Shown one piece after another: positions 42,740-50,449 of a stretch of 64,000 nt of DNA; positions within the stretch are counted from its first letter, which is position 1, and each line of letters opens with the position of its first letter. The stretch lies in assembly GCF_029309835.1 (NCBI RefSeq), contig NZ_JARJHL010000014.1, forward strand, positions 310,001 through 374,000. Direction: 5' to 3'. The stretch comes from Paracoccus sp. DMF-8 (GTDB lineage Bacteria; Pseudomonadota; Alphaproteobacteria; Rhodobacterales; Rhodobacteraceae). The position numbers and the translations under genes were made by a program. The notes beneath the pieces were generated by a model. It worked only from the letters and a program-made list of their open reading frames with translations, did not search any database and was not told where the DNA came from.

Positions 42740-43557
42740 GCGGTTGGTTTTCTGTCAAACACGGTATTCGCAAGCACCCGATTTTCAAAGGACGGCCTGA
42801 CCGGCTTGGCGCATGGATCGCCATGCTGGACGAGGCCGCATGGGCTGACACGCGGCAGAACATCGGCGGGGAAATCATCACCGTCGCGCGCGGGGAGTTG
42901 TGCGCCTCGCAAGCCATGCTGGAAGAAATCACCGGCATGACCAGAAAGCAGCTTCGGGGTTTCTTGGACCTGCTGAAAGCAGAGGGCGCCATTCGGACAA
43001 GGCCGGGCCAAAAAGGGGCCAAGAGCAGGGCCATAATAACCTTCTGTAATTACGACAAATATCAAGAGGTCGGGGCCAAAGAAGGGCCAAAAGAGGGCCA
43101 AGAAAGGGCCAAAGAAGGGCCAACAAAAGAACAAGATAAACAAATAAACAATATTCCGACTTCGTCGGGCGGCGCTGATGCGCAGCCGGTTGACGCTGCG
43201 GGGGTGATTTTTTCCAGCGGTCTGAAGCTGCTGATGGCGTCTGGAAAGTCGTCAGGAGCGTCACGGGGCATTCTCGGGAAGTGGCGCAGGGATCACGGGG
43301 ACGAGGCGGTTGTTGCTGCCTTGGGGCGTGCACAGCGTGAGGGGGCGATTGACCCGGTGGCGTTTGTCGAAGGGTGTTTCAGGTTCCAAAAAAGGGCCGC
43401 TCCGAAGTGGGAAAAGGGCGACATCCGCACGCTTAGCCCGACCAAGGTCCAGATGTTCTGGGATGGTCATTGGGAAAACACCAGCGACTACAGCGCCGAC
43501 GAGGCCGAGCGTCACCCGCGCTTTGTCGGGAGGGCGCCCGCCTATGCCGAGGCTTGA
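42736..43557 (+). CDS. Phage replication initiator-like protein (winged helix)
   Basis: 273 residues. N-terminal HTH typical of phage replication proteins (GWFSVKHGIRKHPIFKGRPD; LCASQAMLEEITGMTRKQLR, LKAEGAIRTRP), then a repetitive charged linker (EGPKEGQERAKEGPTKEQ) and a C-terminal helical domain (ILGKWRRDHGDEAVVAALGR). Position before the primase-helicase supports a DnaA/O-like role. Confidence 0.75.
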   Translation: MSGWFSVKHGIRKHPIFKGRPDRLGAWIAMLDEAAWADTRQNIGGEIITVARGELCASQAMLEEITGMTRKQLRGFLDLLKAEGAIRTRPGQKGAKSRAIITFCNYDKYQEVGAKEGPKEGQERAKEGPTKEQDKQINNIPTSSGGADAQPVDAAGVIFSSGLKLLMASGKSSGASRGILGKWRRDHGDEAVVAALGRAQREGAIDPVAFVEGCFRFQKRAAPKWEKGDIRTLSPTKVQMFWDGHWENTSDYSADEAERHPRFVGRAPAYAEA

Positions 43558-43894
43558 CGTGGATCAGTTCGTAGAGCGGGCGGCAATCTGCGAGTTCGAC
43601 GGCGGAATGAGCCGTTTCGACGCAGAGACGGCGGCGGCGCAGGAACAGGGGCTTGCCCGCTGGCAGGCGCTGCAAATCATCAAGGGGCAAGCGGATGCGA
43701 ACGGAAGCGGACATCCTTCGAGAGGCGGGGATACCGACCCCGAGGTGGCACGGCAACGAGGCGCGAACGATCTGCCCGGCGTGCAGCAGCACCCGGCGCA
43801 AAAAGACCGATCCGTGTCTCAGCATTTCGCGCAAGCCGGATGGTCTGGTGTGGTTTTGCTGGCATTGCTCGTTCAAGGGTGGGGGATCGTATGA
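43544..43894 (+). CDS. Hypothetical protein overlapping the zinc-ribbon frame
   Basis: 116 residues: RLDVDQFVERAAICEFDGGM then SRFDAETAAAQEQGLARWQA look coding; the last 65 overlap the clearly coding zinc-ribbon frame and look like shadow. Its stop overlaps the helicase ATG (ATGA). Possibly shortened or lengthened by an indel near the GGGG at 43685. Confidence 0.45.
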   Translation: MPRLDVDQFVERAAICEFDGGMSRFDAETAAAQEQGLARWQALQIIKGQADANGSGHPSRGGDTDPEVARQRGANDLPGVQQHPAQKDRSVSQHFAQAGWSGVVLLALLVQGWGIV

Positions 43895-44021
43895 CGACCG
43901 CAGATCCGATCCGCTACCTGACCGAGGACCGCAAGCTGGACGCCGCGCTTTTGGTGGCAATGGGCGTTCAGGCGGTCGATCACCCGCAACTCGGTCGCGC
44001 TGCCGCGCTGCCCTATCGTAG
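43695..44021 (+). pseudogene. Primase zinc-ribbon domain, separated from its helicase by a frameshift
   Basis: From ATG 43695: MRTEADILREAGIPTPRWHG, ICPACSSTRRKKTDPCLSIS and GLVWFCWHCSFKGGG, i.e. CPxC...CWHC of T7-gp4-type primases. After the GGGGG at about 43881 the frame runs into meaningless sequence to 44021. Deleting one G joins it to the helicase frame (FKGGDRMTTADPIRYL) and gives one 547-residue protein. Confidence 0.65.
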
Positions 44022-45339
44022 GGATGGCAAGACCTACGCTTGCAAATTCCGCGCGGCAGATCGCAAGGAATGGCGATCCAGTCAGGGTGTTTCCCGGTCC
44101 CTGTTCAACGAGGATTGCTTGCGCAGCGGCACCGGCCCGGTGGTCCTCACCGAGGGCGAAATTGATGCCCTGTCGATCATTCAGGCGGGATACAGCCGGG
44201 CGGTAAGCCTGCCTGATGGCTGGACCGAGGAAGGCGGCAAGCGGCAAGTCCTGATCGACGCAGAGGCCGCATTTCGGGCCGCGCCCTATGTGATCGTGGC
44301 AGGGGATGCGGATGAGGTGGGGGCCAGCCTGCCCCGCACCGTCGCCAATATCCTGATCGGCCATGACGTGCGTTTCGTGACGTGGCCAGATGGCTGCAAG
44401 GATGCAAATGATGTTCTGGTCAACTTCGGGGAAGGTGAGATTGCCCGATGCCTGACCGAGGCCCGGCGCATCGACCCCGAGGGCGGATTCATTACGTCGA
44501 TTTCCGATCTGCCGCCCATGCCAACCCGGCGCGTCCTGCGCTTGGGGATGCAGCCCTACGATGGCAAGGTTGCGTTCGAGGTCGGCACCATGTCCGTTGG
44601 CACTGGAACCCCGGGTTCGGGCAAATCGACCTTCACGACCTTCATGGCGCATCACATCGCGCAGCATGAGCAAATCCGTGTCGGCATCATGGGGTTCGAA
44701 ACCCATCCTTACCGGACACGCGACCAGCTTGCGCGACTCTATGGCAAGCTGCCGTTCGACCAAATGTCAGGTCAGCGCCGGGCGGATTTCCTGACCTATG
44801 CCGACGAGCATTTCCGCATCGTCCACAGGACATTCGACGGTGACGAACGGCACAACCTGAAATGGCTTCGCGAAATGGTCTATACGCTGGCCGTCCGCGA
44901 TGAGTGCAAACTGATCATCATCGACCCGTGGAACGAACTTGAGCACCTGCCCGAGCCGGGCGAGTCGATGACCAGCTACATCAACTTCGCCCTGCAACAG
45001 ATCCGGCAATGGGCGCAGCAGTTTGACACGCATATTTGCCTGATCGCACACCCCCGGAAGATGCCTTCCGACGGCGGTCAGATGCGTTGCCCGACCGGCT
45101 ACGACATTGCCGACAGCGCCGCGTTTTTCAACAAGCCCGCGCTAGGCTTTTCGGTCCATCGCGAAACCGATGAAGACGCCGGGAAAGCCTGGGTCAAGGT
45201 CCAGACGTGGAAGGTTCGGGAAACGCAGCTTTACGGCTTCGAGACCGGGGCGATGCGCCTGACCTTCCACGGCGAGATGATGACCTATTCGCAATATCAC
45301 GACGACAGCGCCTTTCAGCGCAGGAAGGAGACAGCATGA
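43891..45339 (+). CDS. Phage primase-helicase (TOPRIM plus RecA-like helicase)
   Basis: 482 residues. TOPRIM acidic motifs VLTEGEIDALSIIQAG and VIVAGDADEVGASLPR; helicase Walker A GTPGSGKSTFTTF (about residue 240), Walker B KLIIIDPWNEL and a Gln/His sensor (DTHICLIAHPRKM). T7-gp4-like replicative enzyme that primes and unwinds phage DNA. ATG 43891 is usable, but the full protein probably includes the zinc ribbon just upstream. Confidence 0.85.
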   Translation: MTTADPIRYLTEDRKLDAALLVAMGVQAVDHPQLGRAAALPYRRDGKTYACKFRAADRKEWRSSQGVSRSLFNEDCLRSGTGPVVLTEGEIDALSIIQAGYSRAVSLPDGWTEEGGKRQVLIDAEAAFRAAPYVIVAGDADEVGASLPRTVANILIGHDVRFVTWPDGCKDANDVLVNFGEGEIARCLTEARRIDPEGGFITSISDLPPMPTRRVLRLGMQPYDGKVAFEVGTMSVGTGTPGSGKSTFTTFMAHHIAQHEQIRVGIMGFETHPYRTRDQLARLYGKLPFDQMSGQRRADFLTYADEHFRIVHRTFDGDERHNLKWLREMVYTLAVRDECKLIIIDPWNELEHLPEPGESMTSYINFALQQIRQWAQQFDTHICLIAHPRKMPSDGGQMRCPTGYDIADSAAFFNKPALGFSVHRETDEDAGKAWVKVQTWKVRETQLYGFETGAMRLTFHGEMMTYSQYHDDSAFQRRKETA

Positions 45340-45740
45340 CCCTCACCGCCCCCGCACACATCACCGGCTACATGCCCGGCGGCAGCGCCCCCCACGTCGT
45401 CCAGCGCGCGCATGACCGTCTGGCATGGATCGAGCAAGCCTTGGCCGCTGGCCACTCGACCGAGGCTATCGCTGCCGCTCTGGATATCCGCGTCCAGACC
45501 CTCAAGGATCTGATGCGCCGCGCCCGCCGTGAGGGCCTGCTTTCCAAGCCCGAGGTCGCGCCCCCTACGCCCGTTGCTGCCCCGCGTGGCATCAGCCTGC
45601 ACCGCGCCCCGTGGGAGGTCGAGACCGGCCATGATCCGCGCCACGAGACGACGCCGCGCCTGCCGCCGATCAGATCGCCGCGCCGTCGCGTCTCGGTGAA
45701 ATCCGTGATCGACGTCATTCGTGCAGAGGTGAACGCATGA
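45336..45740 (+). CDS. HTH-containing hypothetical protein
   Basis: 134 residues; GHSTEAIAAALDIRVQTLKD is an HTH, the rest is proline/arginine rich. Overlaps the helicase stop and the next start by 4 bp each. Possibly regulatory. Confidence 0.55.
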   Translation: MTLTAPAHITGYMPGGSAPHVVQRAHDRLAWIEQALAAGHSTEAIAAALDIRVQTLKDLMRRARREGLLSKPEVAPPTPVAAPRGISLHRAPWEVETGHDPRHETTPRLPPIRSPRRRVSVKSVIDVIRAEVNA

Positions 45741-46090
45741 CGCATCCGCTCTACGTCCGCACCATCGACGCTACCAACACCGTGCACCCCTCGATCCGCG
45801 CAGCCGCCCGCGCCCATGGTGTCAGCCGCAGAACCGTGGCCTATCATCTCGACACCTATGGCGATCTGTCCCGCCTCGGACGCGGCAAGGCACGCCCCGG
45901 ATGTCAGAACGCTTCAAAGGTCACCGTGATTTTCGGTCGCGAGTTCCCGTCGCGGGTTGCAGCTGCAAAGCACCTTGGCATCAGCATCAGCCAATTCAAT
46001 CGCTGGACCCGTCCAGACGCCAGCGCCGCAATGCGCGATATGCTGATGGCTGCAATGATGCGCGCAGAGGCAGGGAGGGTGCAGGCATGA
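45737..46090 (+). CDS. Protein with two HTH-like segments (NUMOD-like)
   Basis: 117 residues: SIRAAARAHGVSRRTVAYHL and FPSRVAAAKHLGISISQFNR are paired HTHs of the type found as NUMOD modules in phage proteins. No nuclease domain. Confidence 0.55.
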   Translation: MTHPLYVRTIDATNTVHPSIRAAARAHGVSRRTVAYHLDTYGDLSRLGRGKARPGCQNASKVTVIFGREFPSRVAAAKHLGISISQFNRWTRPDASAAMRDMLMAAMMRAEAGRVQA

Positions 46091-46359
46091 ACCGATCTGA
46101 AATCTGCGCCGAGGCTGCACGCATCACCACGACAGACCGAAGCGCAACACACGGTCGCCCCGAAGATACATTTGGCATGATCGCCAGCGTTTGGAGCGCG
46201 CGCCTCGGCGTCAACCTGACCCCTGCGCAGGTCTGCATTTTGCTGGCTGACCTGAAAACCTGCCGGGCATGGGGCAACCCTGGGCACGCCGACAATTGGG
46301 TTGATCTGGCCGGATATGCCGCCTGTGGTGGCGAATTGGCAACGGAGGCGCAGGCATGA
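46087..46359 (+). CDS. DUF6378-like phage protein
   Basis: 90 residues: AARITTTDRSATHGRPEDTF, LTPAQVCILLADLKTCRAWG, DNWVDLAGYAACGGELA. The HGxxEDxF...WxDxxGYxA pattern matches a widespread phage family of unknown function. Confidence 0.65.
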   Translation: MNRSEICAEAARITTTDRSATHGRPEDTFGMIASVWSARLGVNLTPAQVCILLADLKTCRAWGNPGHADNWVDLAGYAACGGELATEAQA

Positions 46360-46604
46360 CCATCCTCAAGAGCCGCGCCACCCTTCGCCGCATAGCCGAG
46401 GAAACGGCAGCGGAACACGGCATGACGTTTGATGAAATCACGTCGCCGTCACGTCGCCAGTTCATCGCACAGCCCCGGCAAGAGGCGATGCGCCGTCAGC
46501 GCGAGGCGGGTTTCAGCTATCCCGTGATCGGCTGGTTCTGGGACCGCGACCACACCACGGTCATGCACGGCGTCCGCGCCGCAGAGGCGAGGGCAGGGGC
46601 ATGA
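46356..46604 (+). CDS. Free-standing DnaA domain-IV-like protein
   Basis: 82 residues: SPSRRQFIAQPRQEAMRRQR then GFSYPVIGWFWDRDHTTVMH-GVR. This reproduces the DnaA-box-binding domain IV (RRxxIAxxRQxAMYLxR...FxxxDHTTVxHAxR) without ATPase domains. Expected to bind DnaA-box DNA, perhaps to steer host DnaA or mark the phage origin. Confidence 0.8.
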   Translation: MTILKSRATLRRIAEETAAEHGMTFDEITSPSRRQFIAQPRQEAMRRQREAGFSYPVIGWFWDRDHTTVMHGVRAAEARAGA

Positions 46605-47191
46605 GGGTTCTGGTAGCCTGCGAATATTCGGGCCGCGTCCGCGACGCATTCATTGCCCTCGGCCACGACGCTATCAGCGCCGATCTGCTGCCGTCCGAAA
46701 CCCCCGGCCCGCATTACCAGGGCGATGTGCGCGACATGCTGCGCCAGCCGTGGGATCTGGTCATCGCGCATCCGCCCTGCACCCGGCTGTGCAACAGCGG
46801 TGTCCGCTGGCTCGCTGAACGCGACCTGTGGGAGGATATGCGAGAGGGCGCCGCGTTCTTCCTCGAGTGCCTGAACGCCAACGCCCCAATGGTCGCCGTC
46901 GAAAACCCTGTGATGCACCGATACGCCCGTGAAATCGTCGGTCGCGGCCCTGATTTCACGGTCCAGCCATGGCAGTTTGGAGATCCGGCGAAAAAACGGA
47001 CATGCTTCTGGACGCGCGGCCTGCCGCCCCTGACGCCGACCAGTGACATGCAGGCGTCAGATGCGCGGGCAGATTGCCACCTCGCATCCCCCGGCCCGGA
47101 TCGGTGGAAAGAGCGCAGTCGGACGTATCCCGGCATAGCCGCTGCTATGGCTGCGCAATGGGGCGGGCTGAAGATGGAGGCAGCCGCATGA
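46601..47191 (+). CDS. Phage DNA-cytosine-methylase-like protein
   Basis: 196 residues: MRVLVACEYSGRVRDAFIAL resembles motif I, LVIAHPPCTRLCNSG carries a PPC motif IV-like site, and VAVENPVMH an ENP motif VI-like site. No target-recognition domain, so shorter than real C5 methylases; common in alphaproteobacterial phages. Confidence 0.65.
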   Translation: MRVLVACEYSGRVRDAFIALGHDAISADLLPSETPGPHYQGDVRDMLRQPWDLVIAHPPCTRLCNSGVRWLAERDLWEDMREGAAFFLECLNANAPMVAVENPVMHRYAREIVGRGPDFTVQPWQFGDPAKKRTCFWTRGLPPLTPTSDMQASDARADCHLASPGPDRWKERSRTYPGIAAAMAAQWGGLKMEAAA

Positions 47192-47346
47192 GGCCCGATC
47201 ACCCCGGACGCAAGAAGCGCCGCCAGATCGCGGCACGTCGCGCGGCCTATGTCCAAGCCAAACGGGCAGCGAGACGCAGGGACAAGCAGCAGGTGGCCCT
47301 AGATATGCGCAGAGAGGCCGTGGAAGGGGTGCAGGACGGGCGATGA
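47188..47346 (+). CDS. Very basic 52-residue protein
   Basis: GRKKRRQIAARRAAYVQAKR then AARRRDKQQVALDMR; likely nucleic-acid binding. ATGA overlap with the methylase-like gene. Confidence 0.5.
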   Translation: MRPDHPGRKKRRQIAARRAAYVQAKRAARRRDKQQVALDMRREAVEGVQDGR

Positions 47347-47417
47347 CGGGAAAAACGATACCGAGACACCGGGCAGAGCTTAGAGGCCGCTCACAGCGCA
47401 AAATACGAGGAGTTGGA

Positions 47418-47633
47418 ATGACCATCATCGTCTACACGAAACCGAACTGCCCGCCCTGCAACATGGTCAAGCGGCTGCTGACCGCTGATGGCATCGCATT
47501 CGAGGAACGCAACGCAGCCGATCATCTGGACTATCTGGAAGGCATCGGCGCCCGTTCCGCCCCTGTCATCGTGGACGGGGATCACGTCATCCACGGGTTT
47601 GACCCCGATCAACTGCGGAGGCTGAACCAATGA
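47418..47633 (+). CDS. Glutaredoxin-like protein (NrdH type)
   Basis: 71 residues: IIVYTKPNCPPCNMVKRLLT with CPPC redox site, GARSAPVIVDGDHVIHGF with the cis-Pro loop. AGGAG 5 bp before ATG 47418. No phage reductase gene is adjacent. Confidence 0.85.
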   Translation: MTIIVYTKPNCPPCNMVKRLLTADGIAFEERNAADHLDYLEGIGARSAPVIVDGDHVIHGFDPDQLRRLNQ

Positions 47634-48154
47634 CAGCATCATTTGACTGGCAGCGCGCATTGCGCAAGGGCGAGGTCATGGCGGTGGAAAATGCGCGGGC
47701 CGACCAAAAGCTGGGGCCGGAGCATGTCATGTGGGAGCTGTTCCGTGAGGCGTGCCGGGTCAGCCGGTCGTATTCTGGACCGCCCCGGTTGGGATACCCC
47801 AGCAAGTCCAGCCTGCCGGAAGCGCCGTCAGAGCGCAGCGCATGGGCGCAGGCGATGGACTATCTGCGTGGAGAGATCGAAGAAATGCCGGATCAGGGCG
47901 TTGCGATGGTCAGGCCGTCCGCAGACGAGATCACGCGTTCAGAGCATGTCCTGTTCCTCTGGCATCAGTTCGCACTCAAGAGCAAGGGGAAGCGCCGCAT
48001 GTTGCGCAAGGCGGTTTATTGCATGGGTTGCGGCCTATCATACCGGGTGATCCGCAGCCGCACCGGCATTTCCCGAGCATCGCTGTATAGGGCGAGAGAC
48101 GAGGCAATGCGCGATATCTGGGAAGGCATCAAAGATATTGAGAAAATGCGCTAG
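47630..48154 (+). CDS. Phage late-region regulator-like protein (DUF6362-like)
   Basis: 174 residues; C-terminal HTH (GCGLSYRVIRSRTGISRASL then YRARDEAMRDIWEGI). Last gene before the non-coding late leader and terminase; DUF6362-like proteins often sit here, suggesting control of late transcription (inference). Confidence 0.6.
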   Translation: MTASFDWQRALRKGEVMAVENARADQKLGPEHVMWELFREACRVSRSYSGPPRLGYPSKSSLPEAPSERSAWAQAMDYLRGEIEEMPDQGVAMVRPSADEITRSEHVLFLWHQFALKSKGKRRMLRKAVYCMGCGLSYRVIRSRTGISRASLYRARDEAMRDIWEGIKDIEKMR

Positions 48155-48201
48155 ACAAGTGAGACAATCTTGGTTAGATTTTCAGCATAATCGCAAGAAT
48201 T

Positions 48202-48227
48202 GCGCCTTGGGTAACCTTGGCGCTTTT
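48202..48227 (+). terminator. Candidate early-operon terminator
   Basis: GCGCC-ttGGgtaaCCtt-GGCGC followed by TTTT, 48 bp past the stop of the preceding gene. Confidence 0.55.
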
Positions 48228-48233
48228 CTGATT

Positions 48234-48323
48234 CCGCTCTTTGGCGGATCATCTACCGGGGCGTTGGTGGAACGCTCCCCCCGGTCGAGCGCCTAGAGCG
48301 CCAGATGATCCTCCTGATCGCGG
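48234..48323 (+). ncRNA. Three-way-junction element, copy A
   Basis: Starts CCGCTCTTTGGCGG, ends CCTCCTGATCGCGG. A 9-bp closing stem GGATCATCT/AGATGATCC (48246-48254 with 48303-48311) encloses two hairpins: ACCGGGG...CCCCGGT with an inner CGTT/AACG, and GCGC-ctaga-GCGC. The same flanks and layout recur in copy B with different stem bases. Could act as RNA or as a DNA structure; the strand is assumed rightward. Confidence 0.6.
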
Positions 48324-48428
48324 CAAGTGGTCATAGGCGGGGAGGCCACACCGCCAGCATAGCAAAACAATATGCCAAGCCGAGCGACGTAATGCGGCAG
48401 CACACCTTCGGGTAATGGTCGCGATCAA
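48324..48428. other. Structured spacer between copies A and B
   Basis: No gene. Contains possible stems GGCGG...CCGCC (48337-48355), GCGAC (48384-48388) with GTCGC (48418-48422), and an ACC-TTCG-GGT hairpin. The pieces are consistent with a larger folded RNA. Confidence 0.4.
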
Positions 48429-48501
48429 CCGCTCTTTGGTGGCATATCCCCCGGTTAGACGGGTGAGCGGCTTGACTGCCGGATATGCCTCCTGAGCGCG
48501 G
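48429..48501 (+). ncRNA. Three-way-junction element, copy B
   Basis: Starts CCGCTCTTTGGTGG, ends CCTCCTGAGCGCGG. Closing stem GGCATATCC/GGATATGCC (48441-48449 with 48481-48489) encloses CCCG-gttaga-CGGG and GGC-ttgact-GCC. Compared with copy A, four base pairs of the closing stem differ on both sides yet still pair. Confidence 0.6.
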
Positions 48502-48575
48502 TCACACGCAGAGCGGTTGCGCAAGCCCCGCAATGGACCGGCCCGGACGCTGCGATAACGGGTCACGCTCAACAG

Positions 48576-48651
48576 TTCGGTGTAGCTCAGTGGTCAGAGC
48601 AGCGGCTTCCAAATCCGCGTGTCGGGGGTTCGACTCCCTCCACCGTTGCCA
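48576..48651 (+). tRNA. tRNA-like gene, anticodon CCA (Trp), unpaired acceptor tip
   Basis: D-arm GCTC...GAGC, anticodon stem GCGGC/TCCGC (four pairs plus a C-T mismatch) with loop TTCCAAA, T-arm GGGGG-TTCGACT-CCCTC, discriminator G and encoded CCA (48649-48651). Acceptor TTCGGTG versus CACCGTT pairs only at 3-7; positions 1-72 and 2-71 are T-T. Either a decaying tRNA, one with an unusual 5' end, or part of the adjacent structured RNA. Reading the loop one base earlier (TCC, Gly) breaks the stem. Confidence 0.55.
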
Positions 48652-48726
48652 CCCGCCCCGCCGTGCATCACGCATAGCGGGGCGTTTTCGATTTCGACGG
48701 CCTCGGCCAGAAATCAAGAGAACCCC

Positions 48727-49161
48727 ATGACCAAGAAGAAACCCACCGGCAGGCCGCCGTTCGCATGGACGCGTGAGATTGAGGACGAGATCCTGACGCG
48801 CATCATGCGGGGGGAGAGCGTCGCCACGATCTGCGCCACGACACGCGATGACTGGCTTCCCTCGGAGGTGACGTTCTACAAGCATCTGTCGAGCGATGAT
48901 GGCTTTGCACAGAGATACGCCCGCGCGCGAGAAGCACAGGCGCATCGTGAGTTCGACGAAATCCGCCAGATCGCAGAGAACGCGCAGCCTGAAACGGTGG
49001 CGGTTGCAAAGCTGCAGATCGACGCGCGCAAATGGCGGGCTGGCAAGCTGGCTCCGAAGGTCTACGGTGACAAGCTGGACATGAACGTCAGCAACCCGGA
49101 CGGATCGCTCAAGCCGACCGTCATCCAGCTGGTGGCAGGCCCGGCCCGTGACGACGGCTAG
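48727..49161 (+). CDS. terS: Terminase small subunit
   Basis: 144 residues: basic N-terminus, HTH (RIMRGESVATICATTRDDWL), then helical oligomerisation part (IRQIAENAQPETVAVAKLQI; KWRAGKLAPKVYGDKL). The ARKWxxGKLxPKxYGDK motif is typical of phage small terminases. Overlaps terL by 14 bp. Confidence 0.85.
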   Translation: MTKKKPTGRPPFAWTREIEDEILTRIMRGESVATICATTRDDWLPSEVTFYKHLSSDDGFAQRYARAREAQAHREFDEIRQIAENAQPETVAVAKLQIDARKWRAGKLAPKVYGDKLDMNVSNPDGSLKPTVIQLVAGPARDDG

Positions 49162-50449
49162 GATCGAACTGCCGCCCAAGCTGGTGCCGGTCTTTCAGGG
49201 AGAGGCGCGATACCGCGGGGCTTACGGGGGCCGCGGATCAGGCAAGACCAGGACATTCGCCCTCATGTCTGCGGTCCATGGCTATCGCTGCGGAATGGCA
49301 GGCGAGGCGGGGCAGATCCTTTGCGCCCGTGAGCATCTCAACAGCCTGGACAGATCGTCGCTTGAAGAGGTCAAGGCGGCGATCCGGTCGGTCCCGTGGC
49401 TGGCGGATTATTACGAGGTCGGGGAGAAATTCATCCGATCCAAGGACGGGCGCATCCGCTATGTGTTTGCGGGCCTGCGCCACAACATCGACAGCCTGAA
49501 ATCCAAGGCGCGGCTGCTGCTGTGCTGGGTGGATGAGGCCGAGGCGGTCAGTGAGATTGCATGGCGCAAGCTGGTGCCGACTGTCCGCGAGGAAGGATCG
49601 GAAATCTGGGTCACATGGAACCCGGAGCATAAGCACAGCGCCACGCATCGCCGGTTTCGCGAAAACCCGCCCGAGGATGCGAAGATCGTCCCGGTCCAGT
49701 GGTATGACAACCCGTGGTTCCCCTCGGTGCTTGACCGTGAGCGGTTGGAGGATCGGGAAAAGCGCCCGGACCAATACGCCCACATCTGGGAGGGCGATTT
49801 CGCCACCTCATTCGAGGGGGCTTATTACGCGCTGGCGCTGGCCGATGCCGAGCGTGATGAGCGCATCACTGACCTGCGGCCCGATCCTCTCATGGAAACG
49901 CGGGCCTATTGGGATATCGGCGGCACCGGCGCCCGGTCTGACGCTACCGCGATCTGGGTTGCGCAGTTCGTCGGGACCACGATCAAGGTGGTCGATTATT
50001 ACGAGGCGGTCGGGCAGCCGCTGATTGCGCACGTCAACTGGCTCAAGGATCGCGGTTACAGCCGGGCGGTTTGCGTCCTGCCCCATGACGGCGGCAATGC
50101 TGAAAAGGTCTACGCCACGACATATCAGGGCGCACTGAACGACGCCGGGTTTTCAACCATCGTGGTCAAGAACCAAGGGGCAGGGGCAGCCATGCAGAGG
50201 GTCGAGGCGGGGCGGCGCTGCTTCGGCTCGATCTGGTTCGATCGCGTGCGGACCGAGGCAGGCCGCGACGCGCTGGCGCATTACCATGAGAAGCGCGACG
50301 ACAAGCGCAACATCGGCTTTGGGCCGGAACACGACTGGTCCAGCCACGCGGCGGATGCTTTCGGGCTGATGTGTCTGGCGTTCCTGAACAACACGACGAA
50401 ATCCGACTGGTCCAAGCCCCTCAAGCGAGGGTTGGGGAGCATTGCATGA
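49148..50449 (+). CDS. terL: Terminase large subunit
   Basis: 433 residues (GTG start). Walker A GGRGSGKTRTF (27-34), Walker B LLCWVDEAEAVSE, coupling motif VTWNPEHKHS, and nuclease acidic residues (RAYWDIGGTGARSDATAIWV; HDWSSHAADAFGLM). PBSX-like packaging motor and nuclease. Confidence 0.93.
   Translation: MTTARIELPPKLVPVFQGEARYRGAYGGRGSGKTRTFALMSAVHGYRCGMAGEAGQILCAREHLNSLDRSSLEEVKAAIRSVPWLADYYEVGEKFIRSKDGRIRYVFAGLRHNIDSLKSKARLLLCWVDEAEAVSEIAWRKLVPTVREEGSEIWVTWNPEHKHSATHRRFRENPPEDAKIVPVQWYDNPWFPSVLDRERLEDREKRPDQYAHIWEGDFATSFEGAYYALALADAERDERITDLRPDPLMETRAYWDIGGTGARSDATAIWVAQFVGTTIKVVDYYEAVGQPLIAHVNWLKDRGYSRAVCVLPHDGGNAEKVYATTYQGALNDAGFSTIVVKNQGAGAAMQRVEAGRRCFGSIWFDRVRTEAGRDALAHYHEKRDDKRNIGFGPEHDWSSHAADAFGLMCLAFLNNTTKSDWSKPLKRGLGSIA

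Noticed and set aside
48249..48572. Leftward 107-codon frame in the late leader
   Set aside because: Lies entirely over the structured elements and spacer; no ribosome site or motif; structure explains the sequence better.
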